DNA of 64,000 nucleotides from Bacteroidota bacterium (GTDB lineage Bacteria; Bacteroidota; Bacteroidia; NS11-12g; UBA955): NCBI GenBank assembly GCA_024103355.1, contig JAGFIU010000024.1, positions 1 to 64,000 of the forward strand, read 5' to 3'. Shown piece by piece: positions 1 to 9,403 of this stretch (position 1 is its first letter; each line of letters starts with the position of its first letter). The notes under the pieces were generated by a model. It saw only the letters and a program-made list of their open reading frames with translations, ran no database searches and was not told where the DNA came from. The position numbers and the translations under genes were made by a program.

Positions 1-745
1 ATTCCTTTTCTAATTCATCTGTCAGCTCCAGGTTGTGATAAACCATAGTAACATCATCATCATCCTCAAGTTTATCTATCAATCTAAATACTTTTAAGGC
101 AGTTTCTGTATCTAATACATTAGTAGATTTTGGGATTCTTTCTAATTTGGCACTTTGCACCTCAATTTTTCTTTCCTCAAACTCTTTTTGCATTTTGCCA
201 AAATCTTCAAAAGACGAAGTGATTTCTATTGTTTCATCTCCCCAATCAATGTCTTCGGCACCTATTTCTATCAACTCCAATTCAAATTCATCTTTATCTT
301 TTCCGCTTATTTTATTGATATCAATTTCAAAAATTCCTTTTTGGTCAAAAATAAAAGATAATGAGCCGTTGGTTCCAAGATTTCCGTTGTATTTGTTAAA
401 TGCTGCCCTCACATTGGCAACAGTTCTTGTGGGGTTATCAGTGGTAGCTTCAACGAAAATTGCGATTCCTCCTGTTGCATAACCTTCATAAGTAACATTT
501 TGAAGATTTGCACCTTCTCCTCCGGCTCCTTTTTTAATAGCTTTCTCGATGGTGTCTTTAGGCATATTTACACCCTTGGCATTTTGAATAGCTAATCGAA
601 GACTCGGATTAAAATTTGGGTCACCTCCACCATCTCTTGCAGCCATTGTTATACTCTTGATTATTCCCGTGAATGCCTTAGAACGCTTGGCATCTTGCTT
701 GGCCTTTCTGTGTTTAATATTAGCCCATTTACTATGTCCTGACAT
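1..745 (-). CDS. yebC: YebC/TACO1-family protein, cut by window edge
   Basis: The reverse strand reads from an ATG at 745 as MSGHSKWANIKHRKAKQDAK, the hallmark N-terminus of YebC/PmpR/TACO1 proteins, followed by the family's RDGG(D)PNFNP, AIQNAKGVNMPKDTIEKAIKK and GGIAIFVEATTDN segments. Family members bind DNA as regulators or, as recent work suggests, help ribosomes through difficult sequences; which applies here cannot be told. About 248 codons are visible and homologues are usually 235-250 residues, so only the last few residues are missing. It is transcribed away from the PrsW-like gene. A weak -7-like box (TTACTTTG on the minus strand, 772-779) lies just upstream. The identification is secure; the C-terminus is unseen. 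Confidence 0.93.
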   Translation of the reverse strand, partial: MSGHSKWANIKHRKAKQDAKRSKAFTGIIKSITMAARDGGGDPNFNPSLRLAIQNAKGVNMPKDTIEKAIKKGAGGEGANLQNVTYEGYATGGIAIFVEATTDNPTRTVANVRAAFNKYNGNLGTNGSLSFIFDQKGIFEIDINKISGKDKDEFELELIEIGAEDIDWGDETIEITSSFEDFGKMQKEFEERKIEVQSAKLERIPKSTNVLDTETALKVFRLIDKLEDDDDVTMVYHNLELTDELEKE

Positions 746-829
746 AAAACTTAATCGTTGTGTTTGCGCTGCAAAGTAAGTATTTTATATGAACTTTTTT
801 GTTACACAATCAATCAATAATGATTAACA

Positions 830-858
830 TTGTCCCAATCTACTTGTACTTACCTTTG
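830..858 (+). promoter_or_regulatory. Bacteroidota-type promoter abutting the PrsW-like gene
   Basis: A TTG (830-832) is followed after 18 bases by TACCTTTG (851-858), matching the Bacteroidota -33/-7 pattern TTG-N18-TAnnTTTG. Only two bases separate the box from the ATG at 861, so the mRNA probably starts at or very near the start codon. This is inference from the motif alone. Confidence 0.5.
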
Positions 859-860
859 AA

Positions 861-1586
861 ATGCTTTCTTCAATCATAGCGGCAATTATCCCGGTTATTT
901 TTATCTCTTTCGTTATTTATATAATTGATACCGAAAAAGAACCTCTCCCTCTGTTAGCACGGTGTTTTATATGGGGTATGATTATTGTGATTCCTATTAT
1001 TTTTATTGAAACCGGATTGAATTTATTTGCTGACAAATTAGCGCTCAAAGGTTTTTCAAGAAGTTTTTTTGATGCATTTTTCGTTGCCGGTTTAACTGAA
1101 GAGTTTTTTAAATTTATGGCTCTTTGGCATACCCTCAGAAAAAGCAAATATTTTGACCAGTATTTTGATGGGATAGCTTATTCTGTATTCGTTTCTATGG
1201 GATTTGCATTGGTCGAAAACATACTTTATGTTGTTGAACACGGAATGGGTACCGCAATTATTAGAGGATTACTCTCAGTTCCTGCACACGCATTTTTTGC
1301 TATTTTTATGGGGTTTCATTTGTCATTGTGGAGAATTGGCAAAGAAGAACTTAGGAATGCCAATCTGATGCTTGCACTTTTTATCCCAATAATATTGCAC
1401 GGATTATTTGATTTCTTTTTGTTCGATATGACTAAGAGGACCGAAAAGGAAACATCAATCATATTGATATACATTATTTTGTTTTTTTCCCTAAACCTAT
1501 GGTTTTGGCGTGCTGCATACAACAGAATCAAAAGGCACTTAGCCAATGATCGAAAAAATATCGAGAATGGCAATAATCAAGGTTAA
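861..1586 (+). CDS. PrsW-family intramembrane protease
   Basis: A 241-residue, very hydrophobic protein with about seven to eight membrane segments. It carries the PrsW signature: EEFFK at residues 80-84 in a membrane helix, then ENILY and conserved histidines in SVPAHAFFAIF and ILHGLFDFFLF in later helices. PrsW of Bacillus subtilis makes the first cut in an anti-sigma factor. Other family members have unknown substrates, and no anti-sigma gene is nearby here. The C-terminus is basic and cytoplasmic-looking. It stands alone, divergent from yebC and convergent with the DPP-IV-like gene. The family call is firm; the substrate is unknown. Confidence 0.8.
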   Translation: MLSSIIAAIIPVIFISFVIYIIDTEKEPLPLLARCFIWGMIIVIPIIFIETGLNLFADKLALKGFSRSFFDAFFVAGLTEEFFKFMALWHTLRKSKYFDQYFDGIAYSVFVSMGFALVENILYVVEHGMGTAIIRGLLSVPAHAFFAIFMGFHLSLWRIGKEELRNANLMLALFIPIILHGLFDFFLFDMTKRTEKETSIILIYIILFFSLNLWFWRAAYNRIKRHLANDRKNIENGNNQG

Positions 1587-1630
1587 GTAGCATTTCAAGT
1601 AAAATCCATATAGAACAAATCCTTATTCTA

Positions 1631-3769
1631 CTATAAATTTTCAAACAAATACTCTGTAATCTTTGTCATGAGATGAAGCCTATCTTTTCCATACACATTG
1701 TGTTTGTGTCCCGGATAAACAAAATAATCTAAAAGGGTATTGTTGTTTTTGACGCATTTATCTACATACAGCAGGCTGTGTTGCCACAAAACCACATCGT
1801 CATCACATCCATGAATCATCAGTAATTTACCTTCTAATTTGTCTGCATAGTTGAGCAAATTAGCCTTGTCATATCCATCAGGGTTATCTTTGGGATTGCC
1901 CATATACCGTTCGGTGTACATGATTTCATACATACGCCAATCTATTACCGGCCCACCGGCAACACCAACTTTAAAAACACCGGGTGTGCGTGTCATCAAC
2001 GAGGTTGTCATAAAGCCACCAAAACTCCAACCATGAACTCCAATTCGACTTGCATCCACATAAGGTAATTTCTTTAGGTACTCTATTCCAATCATTTGGT
2101 CTTCAATTTCTTTTGTTCCTAATTGACCGTAAATAGCACTTTCAAACTCAAAACCTCTGTTAGCAGAACCTCTGTTGTCAAGTGTAAAGACAATAAAGCC
2201 TTGTTGAGCTAAAAACTGCATCCACAGATTGCTTGCACCCAACCAAGAATTTCTAACCAATTGAACATGAGGACCACCATAAACATATACAATCACAGGA
2301 TAACTTTTGTTTTCGTCAAAATTTACCGGTTTTATCATACGAGCATAGAGCGTAGTATTCCCATTTTGCAAAGGGAAAATACTTGTTTCGCCCAATTGAT
2401 AATCTTTGAGAGGATTTTCTGCTGTAAAAATATTGCGCAGCATTGCTCCGGTTTCACTCAATAAATCAATGTTACGAGGAACTGTAATGGAAGAATAAGC
2501 ATCTAAAAAGAAAGTACCATTTTTGTTTACCAATACACTGTGACTCCCTTTTTCATTGGTGATTTTTCTGATTTTAGCATTGGCTATTGCGATTGCATAA
2601 ACATGTCTTTCAAGAGCACCGTCTTTTGTTCCTTCTATAAAAACATGTTGTGTTTCTTCGCTAAAACCTAAGATGTCTGTAACTACCCATGGCCCTTTGC
2701 TTAATTGACGCACTAATTTTCCGGTAGTTTTGTATAAATAAAGATGATTGTATCCATCTTTTTGGCTTTGCCAAATAAATTGTTCATTGTCCCATGGCAA
2801 AAACAAGGGACCGTTCTGGGGTTCAACATACTTTTCGTTAAATTCATTCAATACAATCATATCCAGGTTGCCGTCATCTGCCCAATAACGCTCAAGCCAC
2901 ATATTTTTCTGATTTCTCGATACTTTAGCAATATAGATATACTTATCATCGGGAGACCATGTGATATTAGTGAGATACTGGTCATAAGGTCCTTCTACTT
3001 TCAGATAACGCAGAGTTCCTTTCTCAGTATCATAAATACCCACTTTCACTGAATGGCTCGTTGTGCCCGCCATCGGATATTTAAACTTATGCATAGTTGC
3101 AGGTCTATCACTGTTTTGATAGGTTTGATAATCAGTAACAGCACTTTCATCCATACGATAGAAAGCGAGTTTTTTGCCGTCATTACTCCAGAAAAGACCT
3201 TTATTAATTCCAAACTCATTTCGGTGTACCGCAGTTCCATATACAACTCCATAATGTCCGTCTTCGGTCAAAGCCTCTACTTTACCGTCTTTTTTCAAAA
3301 AGAGATTATAATCCTTCGTAAATGCCAATAGAGATTTATCTTTATTCCACTCGGGATTTTCAGCGTCTTGCGGTATTTCGTTGATAGTGATAACCGTATT
3401 GCTTTCCCTATTATACCTGAATACTTTTTTACCGGAACTAAACTCTAAAGTATTGTCACTCACCCATTTGATTAATGGGATTGAAGCAAGTTTATTTTCT
3501 TTTGCTAACTCCATTGCTGCATTCAAGCGTTCTAACGTAATAGAAGAATCTGTCTGCAACTTGTCAATTTTTTCTATGTACAATTTCTTAGTTTCATTTT
3601 TGGAATAGGCAAAATAATCTCCGGAAGGCAAGAAACTCAAATTTGGTAATCCTTTGGGATACAAATTTGTATTGAGAACAGCATCCTCAAGGGTAAGCAT
3701 TCCCGGTTCTTGTCCATAAGAGAAGTTAACTCCAATAAACAATACTAAAACAAGAGTGATTTTCTTCAT
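1631..3769 (-). CDS. Dipeptidyl peptidase IV-like serine peptidase (S9 family)
   Basis: A 712-residue exported peptidase: signal peptide (MKKITLVLVLFIGVNFSYGQ), an N-terminal beta-propeller region (residues about 40-440) and a C-terminal alpha/beta-hydrolase domain. The nucleophile is Ser582 in GWSFGG. The Asp lies in HGCDDDVV (about 656-658) and the His in GHKHNVYG (about 690). DPP-IV enzymes remove X-Pro or X-Ala dipeptides from peptide N-termini, and periplasmic homologues are common in Bacteroidota that live on protein. The gene is monocistronic and convergent with the PrsW-like gene. The family is clear; exact specificity is inferred. Confidence 0.9.
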   Translation of the reverse strand: MKKITLVLVLFIGVNFSYGQEPGMLTLEDAVLNTNLYPKGLPNLSFLPSGDYFAYSKNETKKLYIEKIDKLQTDSSITLERLNAAMELAKENKLASIPLIKWVSDNTLEFSSGKKVFRYNRESNTVITINEIPQDAENPEWNKDKSLLAFTKDYNLFLKKDGKVEALTEDGHYGVVYGTAVHRNEFGINKGLFWSNDGKKLAFYRMDESAVTDYQTYQNSDRPATMHKFKYPMAGTTSHSVKVGIYDTEKGTLRYLKVEGPYDQYLTNITWSPDDKYIYIAKVSRNQKNMWLERYWADDGNLDMIVLNEFNEKYVEPQNGPLFLPWDNEQFIWQSQKDGYNHLYLYKTTGKLVRQLSKGPWVVTDILGFSEETQHVFIEGTKDGALERHVYAIAIANAKIRKITNEKGSHSVLVNKNGTFFLDAYSSITVPRNIDLLSETGAMLRNIFTAENPLKDYQLGETSIFPLQNGNTTLYARMIKPVNFDENKSYPVIVYVYGGPHVQLVRNSWLGASNLWMQFLAQQGFIVFTLDNRGSANRGFEFESAIYGQLGTKEIEDQMIGIEYLKKLPYVDASRIGVHGWSFGGFMTTSLMTRTPGVFKVGVAGGPVIDWRMYEIMYTERYMGNPKDNPDGYDKANLLNYADKLEGKLLMIHGCDDDVVLWQHSLLYVDKCVKNNNTLLDYFVYPGHKHNVYGKDRLHLMTKITEYLFENL

Positions 3770-3842
3770 TGTGATTCCTTATTTATATATTGGGCAAATT
3801 TGCTTATAAATGAACAAACTGACAACTGCACAAAGTTTTTAA

Positions 3843-3873
3843 TTTTGTAATAGAACCAAAAGATGCAATTTTG
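3843..3873 (+). promoter_or_regulatory. Promoter of dapD
   Basis: TTTTG (3843-3847), 18 bases, then CAATTTTG (3866-3873, one mismatch to TAnnTTTG) followed by CCGCAC. The box ends 17 bases before the dapD ATG. The GC patch after the box recurs at other starts in this window. Confidence 0.5.
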
Positions 3874-3890
3874 CCGCACATTCAAACAAC

Positions 3891-4706
3891 ATGGAAAAGT
3901 ATAGAGCAATCATTGAACGAGCTTGGGAAGACCGCAGTCTTTTAAAAGACAAACAAACATTAGATGTTATAGAAGAAATTATTGCATTGTTAGACAGCGG
4001 AAAGATACGAGTTGCTGAGCCTATTCAAAAAGGATGGAAAGTGAATGAGTGGGTAAAAAAAGCTGTTATTCTCTATTTCCCTACAAAAAAAATGGAGACC
4101 CTCCATGCAGGTTTCATGGAGTTTTATGATAAAATACCATTAAAAAAAGATTTTGAAAAACTCGGAGTTCGTGTGGTTCCTCATGGGATAGCGCGTTATG
4201 GTAGTTTTGTTGCATCCGGTGTAATCATGATGCCTTCTTATGTAAATATCGGAGCTTATGTGGATAGCGGAACTATGGTTGATACTTGGGCTACGGTTGG
4301 TTCTTGTGCGCAGATTGGCAAAAATGTGCACCTAAGCGGGGGGGTTGGAATAGGTGGCATATTGGAGCCTGTACAAGCAGCTCCTGTGATTATTGAGGAC
4401 AACGCTTTCATCGGTTCAAGATGTATTGTTGTTGAAGGTGTGAGAGTTGGTGAGGAAGCGGTGCTTGGAGCGGGTGTGACACTCACTCAATCAACCAAGA
4501 TTTTGGATGTAACCCAAAAAGAAGTAAAAGAATATAAAGGATATGTACCTCCACGTTCCGTTGTTATTCCGGGTTCTTATGAAAAAGAATTTGCCGGAGG
4601 AAAGTTTCACGTCCCTTGCGCTATGATTATTGGACAAAGAAAAGAAAGCACCGACAAAAAAACTTCTCTCAATAATGCATTGAGAGATAATGATGTCGCT
4701 GTTTAA
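3891..4706 (+). CDS. dapD: Tetrahydrodipicolinate N-succinyltransferase
   Basis: At 271 residues it is close to the usual DapD length (E. coli about 274). There is an alpha-helical N-terminal part (1-100) and a left-handed beta-helix of hexapeptide repeats (about 105-230) with the family segments VVPHGIARYGSFVASGVIMM, GSCAQIGKNVHLSGGVGIGG and a C-terminal VVIPGSYEK. DapD transfers succinyl from succinyl-CoA to tetrahydrodipicolinate in the lysine/diaminopimelate pathway, feeding peptidoglycan. The following glycosyltransferase gene starts 16 bases after the dapD stop (or overlaps it if an upstream ATG is used), so the two may be co-transcribed. Confidence 0.95.
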   Translation: MEKYRAIIERAWEDRSLLKDKQTLDVIEEIIALLDSGKIRVAEPIQKGWKVNEWVKKAVILYFPTKKMETLHAGFMEFYDKIPLKKDFEKLGVRVVPHGIARYGSFVASGVIMMPSYVNIGAYVDSGTMVDTWATVGSCAQIGKNVHLSGGVGIGGILEPVQAAPVIIEDNAFIGSRCIVVEGVRVGEEAVLGAGVTLTQSTKILDVTQKEVKEYKGYVPPRSVVIPGSYEKEFAGGKFHVPCAMIIGQRKESTDKKTSLNNALRDNDVAV

Positions 4707-4722
4707 AAAATCATTATTCTAT

Positions 4723-5802
4723 ATGGAAACACTCAAAATTGGTTTTGATGCAAAACGCATTTTTAACAACACAACAGGATTGGGTGTTTATGGAAGAAGT
4801 TTGGTTAAAAATCTCGTCAAAGAATTTCCCAATAATGAATATTACCTATTCACTCCAAAAGAAACTGACTTATTTAGAGTAAATAGTAAACAAGTCAAAA
4901 CAATCACAGCACCCGGATTTTTTAATCTCTTTTGGCGCTCTTATGGTATTAACAAAGAAATAGCTACACATCATTTAGATATTTATCATGGCTTGAGCAA
5001 TGAAATTCCTTTTAAACTCAATCACTCTACAAAATATATATGTACCATACATGATTTGATTTGGCTAAAATATCCGGATACCTATAAAAAAATTGACAGA
5101 AATATTTATACAAAAAAACTAAAACATGCTTGTACCCATAGCGATATGCTGATTGCAACAAGTAAACAAACTGCAAACGATTTGCATGAAATTATGGATA
5201 TTCCCAAGGATAGAATTAGGGTCGTCTATCAAAGTGGTAATGAAATACCTCACAATATCAGCAGAACCTCTCCTATTGATGAACCTTATTTTTTTTATTT
5301 GAGTAGTTTCCAAAAGAGAAAAAATCATTTGAGATTAGTTCAGGCATATTCTAATATCAAAGACAAAACGAACCGTTTGCTTGTACTTGCAGGTAAAGAG
5401 GGAGAAACTTTTAATGAAGTAAAAAGATTTATATCTGATAATAAATTACAATCAGACGTTGTTATCCTTAGCAACCTAAATGAAATTGAAAAATATCAAT
5501 GGCTCAAACATGCTGATGCTTTTGTTTATCCTTCTATTGATGAAGGATTTGGAATCCCATTAATAGAAGCCATGCAATTAGGGACACCGCTTCTACTCAA
5601 CGATATTCCGGTTTTTAAAGAAATTGCAGAAGACACTGCCGAATATTTTTCACTTTCTGAAGCAGGGGATTTAGAAAACAAATTATCAACATTTAAAAAA
5701 CCAACATCTGAAACCACATCAAATCTACCTTTATTACTAAATAAATTTAGCATATCAGAAACAAGCAAGTCTCTGCTCTCAATATATTTAGAAATACTCT
5801 AG
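4723..5802 (+). CDS. Glycosyltransferase family 4 (GT-B fold)
   Basis: About 359 residues from METLKIGFDAKRIF; an in-frame ATG at 4690 exists but would overlap dapD and add eleven poorly conserved residues, so I prefer 4723. The N-terminal half has the acceptor-side pattern GLGVYGRSLVKNL. The C-terminal half has the donor-binding GT4 signature: FFYLSSFQKRKNHLRLVQAY and PSIDEGFGIPLIEAMQLG with the E-x7-E pair. Such enzymes add sugars from nucleotide donors to surface glycans. No other glycan genes are adjacent, so the acceptor cannot be guessed. There is no signal peptide; it is cytoplasmic or membrane-associated. Confidence 0.85.
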   Translation: METLKIGFDAKRIFNNTTGLGVYGRSLVKNLVKEFPNNEYYLFTPKETDLFRVNSKQVKTITAPGFFNLFWRSYGINKEIATHHLDIYHGLSNEIPFKLNHSTKYICTIHDLIWLKYPDTYKKIDRNIYTKKLKHACTHSDMLIATSKQTANDLHEIMDIPKDRIRVVYQSGNEIPHNISRTSPIDEPYFFYLSSFQKRKNHLRLVQAYSNIKDKTNRLLVLAGKEGETFNEVKRFISDNKLQSDVVILSNLNEIEKYQWLKHADAFVYPSIDEGFGIPLIEAMQLGTPLLLNDIPVFKEIAEDTAEYFSLSEAGDLENKLSTFKKPTSETTSNLPLLLNKFSISETSKSLLSIYLEIL

Positions 5803-5884
5803 TTAATTAGTACTTTCGGAGCAATTGACCAATATCTTCAATTTGGCAACTTTAGCTAATACAAATAAAAAAACTTAAAAAGAA

Positions 5885-5914
5885 TTTGATTTAAAGTAAT
5901 TAGCACTATATTTG
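5885..5914 (+). promoter_or_regulatory. Promoter of the T9SS substrate gene
   Basis: TTTG (5885-5888), 18 bases, TATATTTG (5907-5914), followed directly by CCGCGC. It is a perfect -7 match with standard spacing, giving a leader of about 35-40 bases before the ATG at 5955. Confidence 0.6.
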
Positions 5915-5954
5915 CCGCGCTTTTTTAAATCATTACTAAATCATTACACAGATA

Positions 5955-7856
5955 ATGAAAACTAATAAATCTAAAACAAACTTAGAGTATCTCTTAAAAA
6001 AAGGCATTATTATACTTTTATTTTTACTACCTTTCTATAACAAAGTATATTCACAAACAGGTCCTGGCGGAGTTGGTAATTCTATAAATAATGTACTTTG
6101 GTTAAGTTCCGATAAAGGTGTATACAATAACAATTCCGGTACAGCAGCTTCAAATGGCGACAATGTTGAAGTATGGCAAGATATCTCCGGGAATAACAAA
6201 GATGCAAGTCAAACGGACTCATCCAAAAGACCAAACTATTATACAAACCAACTCAATGGTTTACCGGTCATTACTTGGACAAACTCAAAAGGAGACTTTC
6301 TGCAATCTCTCGGTGTTGATACAGCAAACAATGCAAGCGTTTGGGCTGTTGCATCATTTTTCAGCTTAAACAGTCCTAATCCGGGTATAATTCAGGGGAG
6401 TCCAAATTCAATCTCAAACCCTGTTCCACCAAGTAGTAAATCAATTGGTATGTGGATTGAAAAAACATCAGAAAAAATTTGGGGACGTGGAATTCAATCA
6501 GACGGTACATCCGTTGACATACCTCTAGGTACAAAAATATCTAAAGACACTTTCTTTATAGCAAATAACATTTATCGCTCAAATAGCATTGAGCAATATG
6601 TCAATAGTACACTCTCAAAAAGTATTGGTACATTCAACGGCACACTCAGATCTTGGTCAAAAATTGCCATTGGCATGCAAGCTGCCGAAAGTTGGAATGG
6701 AAATATTGCCGAAGTCATTGTATTTAAAACTGAATTAAATAATACTCAAAGAATCATTATTGATAATTATCTCTCAGCAAAATATAATCTTCCTCTTACT
6801 TCTAATAAATTATATGTTCAAGATTTACCTGCAAATGGGGGTTTTGAATATGAAGTAGCCGGGATAGGTCAAATTTCTGCGACTGATTTTCATAATGATG
6901 CTCAAGGAACGAGTATAGTTAGAATTAATAACCCACAAGGTTTAGGGAATAATGAGTTTTTATTTTGGGGTCACAATAATAAAAACACTCTCAGCACTGA
7001 TACATTAGATATGCCATCGGGTGTCAAAGCGCGAATCGAGAGGGTTTGGAGAGTAAATGAAGTAAACTCCTCCGGAGCTTCGGCTGATGTTGGGAACATT
7101 GATATCATTTTCGATCTTAGTAACTATCCCGGTCCAATTACTGTAACTGATTTGGCACTACTAGTCGATTCAGACGGAAATTTTTCCAATGCAACTGTCA
7201 TTTCCGGTGCTTCTGACCTGGGAGGACGTAAATACAAATTTTCAGGTGTGAGTGCAATAAGCAATAATAGTTATTTTACTATAGGTACTCTGAATAAAAT
7301 CATAACCCCACTACCCATTGAACTCTTATCATTTGATGTTAATATTATAAATGCTCATTCATGTTTAGCAAGCTGGACAACCATTAGTGAGGTAAATAAC
7401 AAAAACTTTATCCTTTATAAGTCAATAGATGGCATAGAGTGGATAGAAGTGGCAAATATCAATGCAATAGGAAACAGCTACTCAGAAACACAATATGAAT
7501 TCATTGATACAAAACTATATTCCGGCATATCTTATTACAAATTAACACAAGAAGATTTTGATGGAAATAAAAAGCAACTTGGGGTACGAATTATTGACAA
7601 CTCATTTACTAATAATGATATAAATATTTACCCCAACTTTGTAAATAGAGAATTGACAATTGAATTTTATAAGATAACTGAATCTTATTTACGTTTTCAA
7701 ATTTTGGATGCATCCGGCAGGTTATTAAATGAGTCTCTGCTTAATCCTAATTTAAGCTTGTATAAATTCAATATGTCAGATTATAAACAAGGACTTTACT
7801 ATATCAAAATTATTGGTGACAACCACTTATACTCATATAAAGTCATAAAGGAATAA
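5955..7856 (+). CDS. Large secreted protein with T9SS sorting domain
   Basis: A 633-residue exported protein: signal peptide ending near VYSQ (residue about 34), a concanavalin-like lectin/LamG-type region (about 45-280, with VWQDISGN and IAEVIVFKTELN), a second beta-rich region (about 285-450) and a fibronectin-like segment starting at TPLPIELLSF (about 455). It ends in a type A T9SS C-terminal domain (INIYPNFVNRELTIEF to YSYKVIKE, about 557-633). The CTD directs export through the outer membrane and attachment to the cell surface. The LamG-like domain suggests glycan or protein binding. The function is otherwise unknown. It is a single gene, convergent with the barrel gene downstream. Confidence 0.8.
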   Translation: MKTNKSKTNLEYLLKKGIIILLFLLPFYNKVYSQTGPGGVGNSINNVLWLSSDKGVYNNNSGTAASNGDNVEVWQDISGNNKDASQTDSSKRPNYYTNQLNGLPVITWTNSKGDFLQSLGVDTANNASVWAVASFFSLNSPNPGIIQGSPNSISNPVPPSSKSIGMWIEKTSEKIWGRGIQSDGTSVDIPLGTKISKDTFFIANNIYRSNSIEQYVNSTLSKSIGTFNGTLRSWSKIAIGMQAAESWNGNIAEVIVFKTELNNTQRIIIDNYLSAKYNLPLTSNKLYVQDLPANGGFEYEVAGIGQISATDFHNDAQGTSIVRINNPQGLGNNEFLFWGHNNKNTLSTDTLDMPSGVKARIERVWRVNEVNSSGASADVGNIDIIFDLSNYPGPITVTDLALLVDSDGNFSNATVISGASDLGGRKYKFSGVSAISNNSYFTIGTLNKIITPLPIELLSFDVNIINAHSCLASWTTISEVNNKNFILYKSIDGIEWIEVANINAIGNSYSETQYEFIDTKLYSGISYYKLTQEDFDGNKKQLGVRIIDNSFTNNDINIYPNFVNRELTIEFYKITESYLRFQILDASGRLLNESLLNPNLSLYKFNMSDYKQGLYYIKIIGDNHLYSYKVIKE

Positions 7857-7870
7857 AATTCAAATTTTAT
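7853..7870. terminator. AT-rich inverted repeat between convergent genes
   Basis: ATAAAATT-CA-AATTTTAT is a perfect 8-bp inverted repeat overlapping the stop codon at 7854-7856 and lying just before the convergent gene's end at 7878. The stem is all A/T and weak. A bidirectional terminator role is a guess from its position. Confidence 0.3.
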
Positions 7871-7877
7871 AGGCTGC

Positions 7878-8555
7878 TCATCCATTAGGAGACTTAATTT
7901 TTTTCAAAATTGTACCAACTCTAATATTAAGTCCAAAAGAATAAAATGAGCTGGTAAATTCATAAAAATTGAATGGTGAAAACCTTAGACCTGTACTTGC
8001 ATCAATACTTAGCCAACTAACAATATTATATCTTGCACGGACACCGGTTTCTATGGGTAGAATAAATAATCGCTCTATGGGTTGTTGGCGATTGTTAATA
8101 TGAGTTCTTCTGACACCCAACCCGACCCCTACCATCAGTGGGATATCAAAATCCCATCGCTTATAACGATGAAATACATAATCGCCACCAATACTCAAAT
8201 ATGAAATATTGGTGGTTCTTACTATTGTATCAAATACATTAGGCTTAATCTCCTTATACTGATATCTATCTGTAACTTTATATGTAGTATAATAACCTAA
8301 AAAAAAACTAACTTTTCTCCCATAATCAAGCCCAATTTTTGCTCCATATACCTTAACGGGAGTAGTACCTAAAAAACTATTTCTATTATGAAATCCTCCA
8401 ATTAATGCTCCTTTATTATTTTGAAAATAATACAATATTGAATCCGGTACGCTTTGACTTGCAGCAACTTGACTGTAAAGGAAAAATAATAAATAAGTAT
8501 AGTACCTATGATGCTTAGTAATCAGGATGCAGAAAGAATCAAAAATCTTCCTCAT
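7878..8555 (-). CDS. Secreted protein, probable small outer-membrane barrel
   Basis: 225 residues with a hydrophobic N-terminal export signal (YYTYLLFFLYSQVAAS). The rest is alternating hydrophobic/polar strands rich in aromatics (YGRKVSFFLGYYTTYK, WDFDIPLMVGVGLGVRR, SIDASTGLRFSPFNFYEF), typical of an outer-membrane beta-barrel. The length would suit about eight strands. No specific family is recognised. It follows the acidic secreted protein with a 17-base overlap of coding sequence, so the two are almost certainly co-translated and may work together. Function unknown. Confidence 0.6.
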   Translation of the reverse strand: MRKIFDSFCILITKHHRYYTYLLFFLYSQVAASQSVPDSILYYFQNNKGALIGGFHNRNSFLGTTPVKVYGAKIGLDYGRKVSFFLGYYTTYKVTDRYQYKEIKPNVFDTIVRTTNISYLSIGGDYVFHRYKRWDFDIPLMVGVGLGVRRTHINNRQQPIERLFILPIETGVRARYNIVSWLSIDASTGLRFSPFNFYEFTSSFYSFGLNIRVGTILKKIKSPNG

Positions 8556-9321
8556 CTATGTCAACAGTTACTGGGTCTTTCATAACCCTAATAATATCAT
8601 CAATGAGTGACTTCATGTCAGAATCGATTGCAGTGAGTATCATATCTGTAAATCTGACTTTTGTTTTATTCTTAAGATAATACTCCAAATAGACAGGAGT
8701 AAAATCTCCAGGCTTACCATTGATAACGGGATCAAAATGAACAATTTGAGTAAACTTATATTTATAAGCATAATCACGAATCCACAATTGAAATTTGAAC
8801 TCATATTCTCCCTCTTGAACTTTACTATACGGATTTGGATGTGTATATAATGGCAACCTAACTTTCATTATTATTCGTTGATTAGTAACATCTTCAACAA
8901 CCCAACCCTTAGGTAGTTTTTTCCCATCTCCATATTTGGTTAGAAGATATTTTTTTATCCTAAAATACAATGAATCTGCTGTACAATAGTTGCATGAACT
9001 CTCCACATCATGAACAGCCGTATAAGTTATTAATTTTGTAAGTGTATCAACAGGAATAAAGTCAATCCTTTCATATTTCTTGATTGGTTTTGGCGGAGTG
9101 CCTTTATCAGTATTTTCTTCCTCTGCATAATCAAACGGTGTTTCTTCACTTCCCCAATCACTTCCCCAATCACCTCCATCTGTTGAATCAACCTGAGAAG
9201 AATCTACCGGTGTATCTCCCCAATCATCCCACTGTGCATTAACATCTGTTATAAAAAAGGTAAACGTAAAAAACAACATAGACATCAGACTGAGCCTATG
9301 GAGAAAATTATATTTTATCAT
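8539..9321 (-). CDS. Secreted protein with acidic DWG-repeat linker
   Basis: About 260 residues from MIKYNFLHRLSLMSMLFF, which gives a clean signal peptide ending at VNAQ; an upstream ATG at 9381 would put 20 non-signal residues in front. After cleavage comes a low-complexity acidic stretch with repeated DWG units (WDDWGDTP, DWGSDWGSEE), partly produced by a 12-bp tandem repeat in the DNA. A folded domain follows (about residues 75-235) with strand patterns resembling the DUF4468/TBP-like fold (ITYTAVHDVESS at its start, LYFRIKKYLL, EYEFKFQLWIRDYAYKYKFT). It ends in a very acidic tail (VDIDEEDF). The domain match is tentative. It is co-translated with the downstream barrel-like protein. Confidence 0.6.
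   Translation of the reverse strand: MIKYNFLHRLSLMSMLFFTFTFFITDVNAQWDDWGDTPVDSSQVDSTDGGDWGSDWGSEETPFDYAEEENTDKGTPPKPIKKYERIDFIPVDTLTKLITYTAVHDVESSCNYCTADSLYFRIKKYLLTKYGDGKKLPKGWVVEDVTNQRIIMKVRLPLYTHPNPYSKVQEGEYEFKFQLWIRDYAYKYKFTQIVHFDPVINGKPGDFTPVYLEYYLKNKTKVRFTDMILTAIDSDMKSLIDDIIRVMKDPVTVDIDEEDF
9147..9170. repeat. 12-bp tandem repeat (two copies) in the DWG linker
   Basis: CACTTCCCCAAT occurs twice head to tail (9147-9158 and 9159-9170), and a third partial copy begins at 9171 with CAC. On the minus strand it encodes the repeated GSDW unit, so copy number changes would lengthen or shorten the linker in frame. Confidence 0.75.
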
Positions 9322-9403
9322 TCTATTATTCTGAACTTGGATAAATTTATGGACGGCAAATTTAATTAAAAATGTATGCATTCGTTTTTTGACTTTCGCA
9401 CCT

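Noticed and set aside
147-482. A 111-codon plus-strand open frame
   Set aside because: It lies entirely opposite the conserved YebC coding sequence and has no domain or promoter; it is a shadow.
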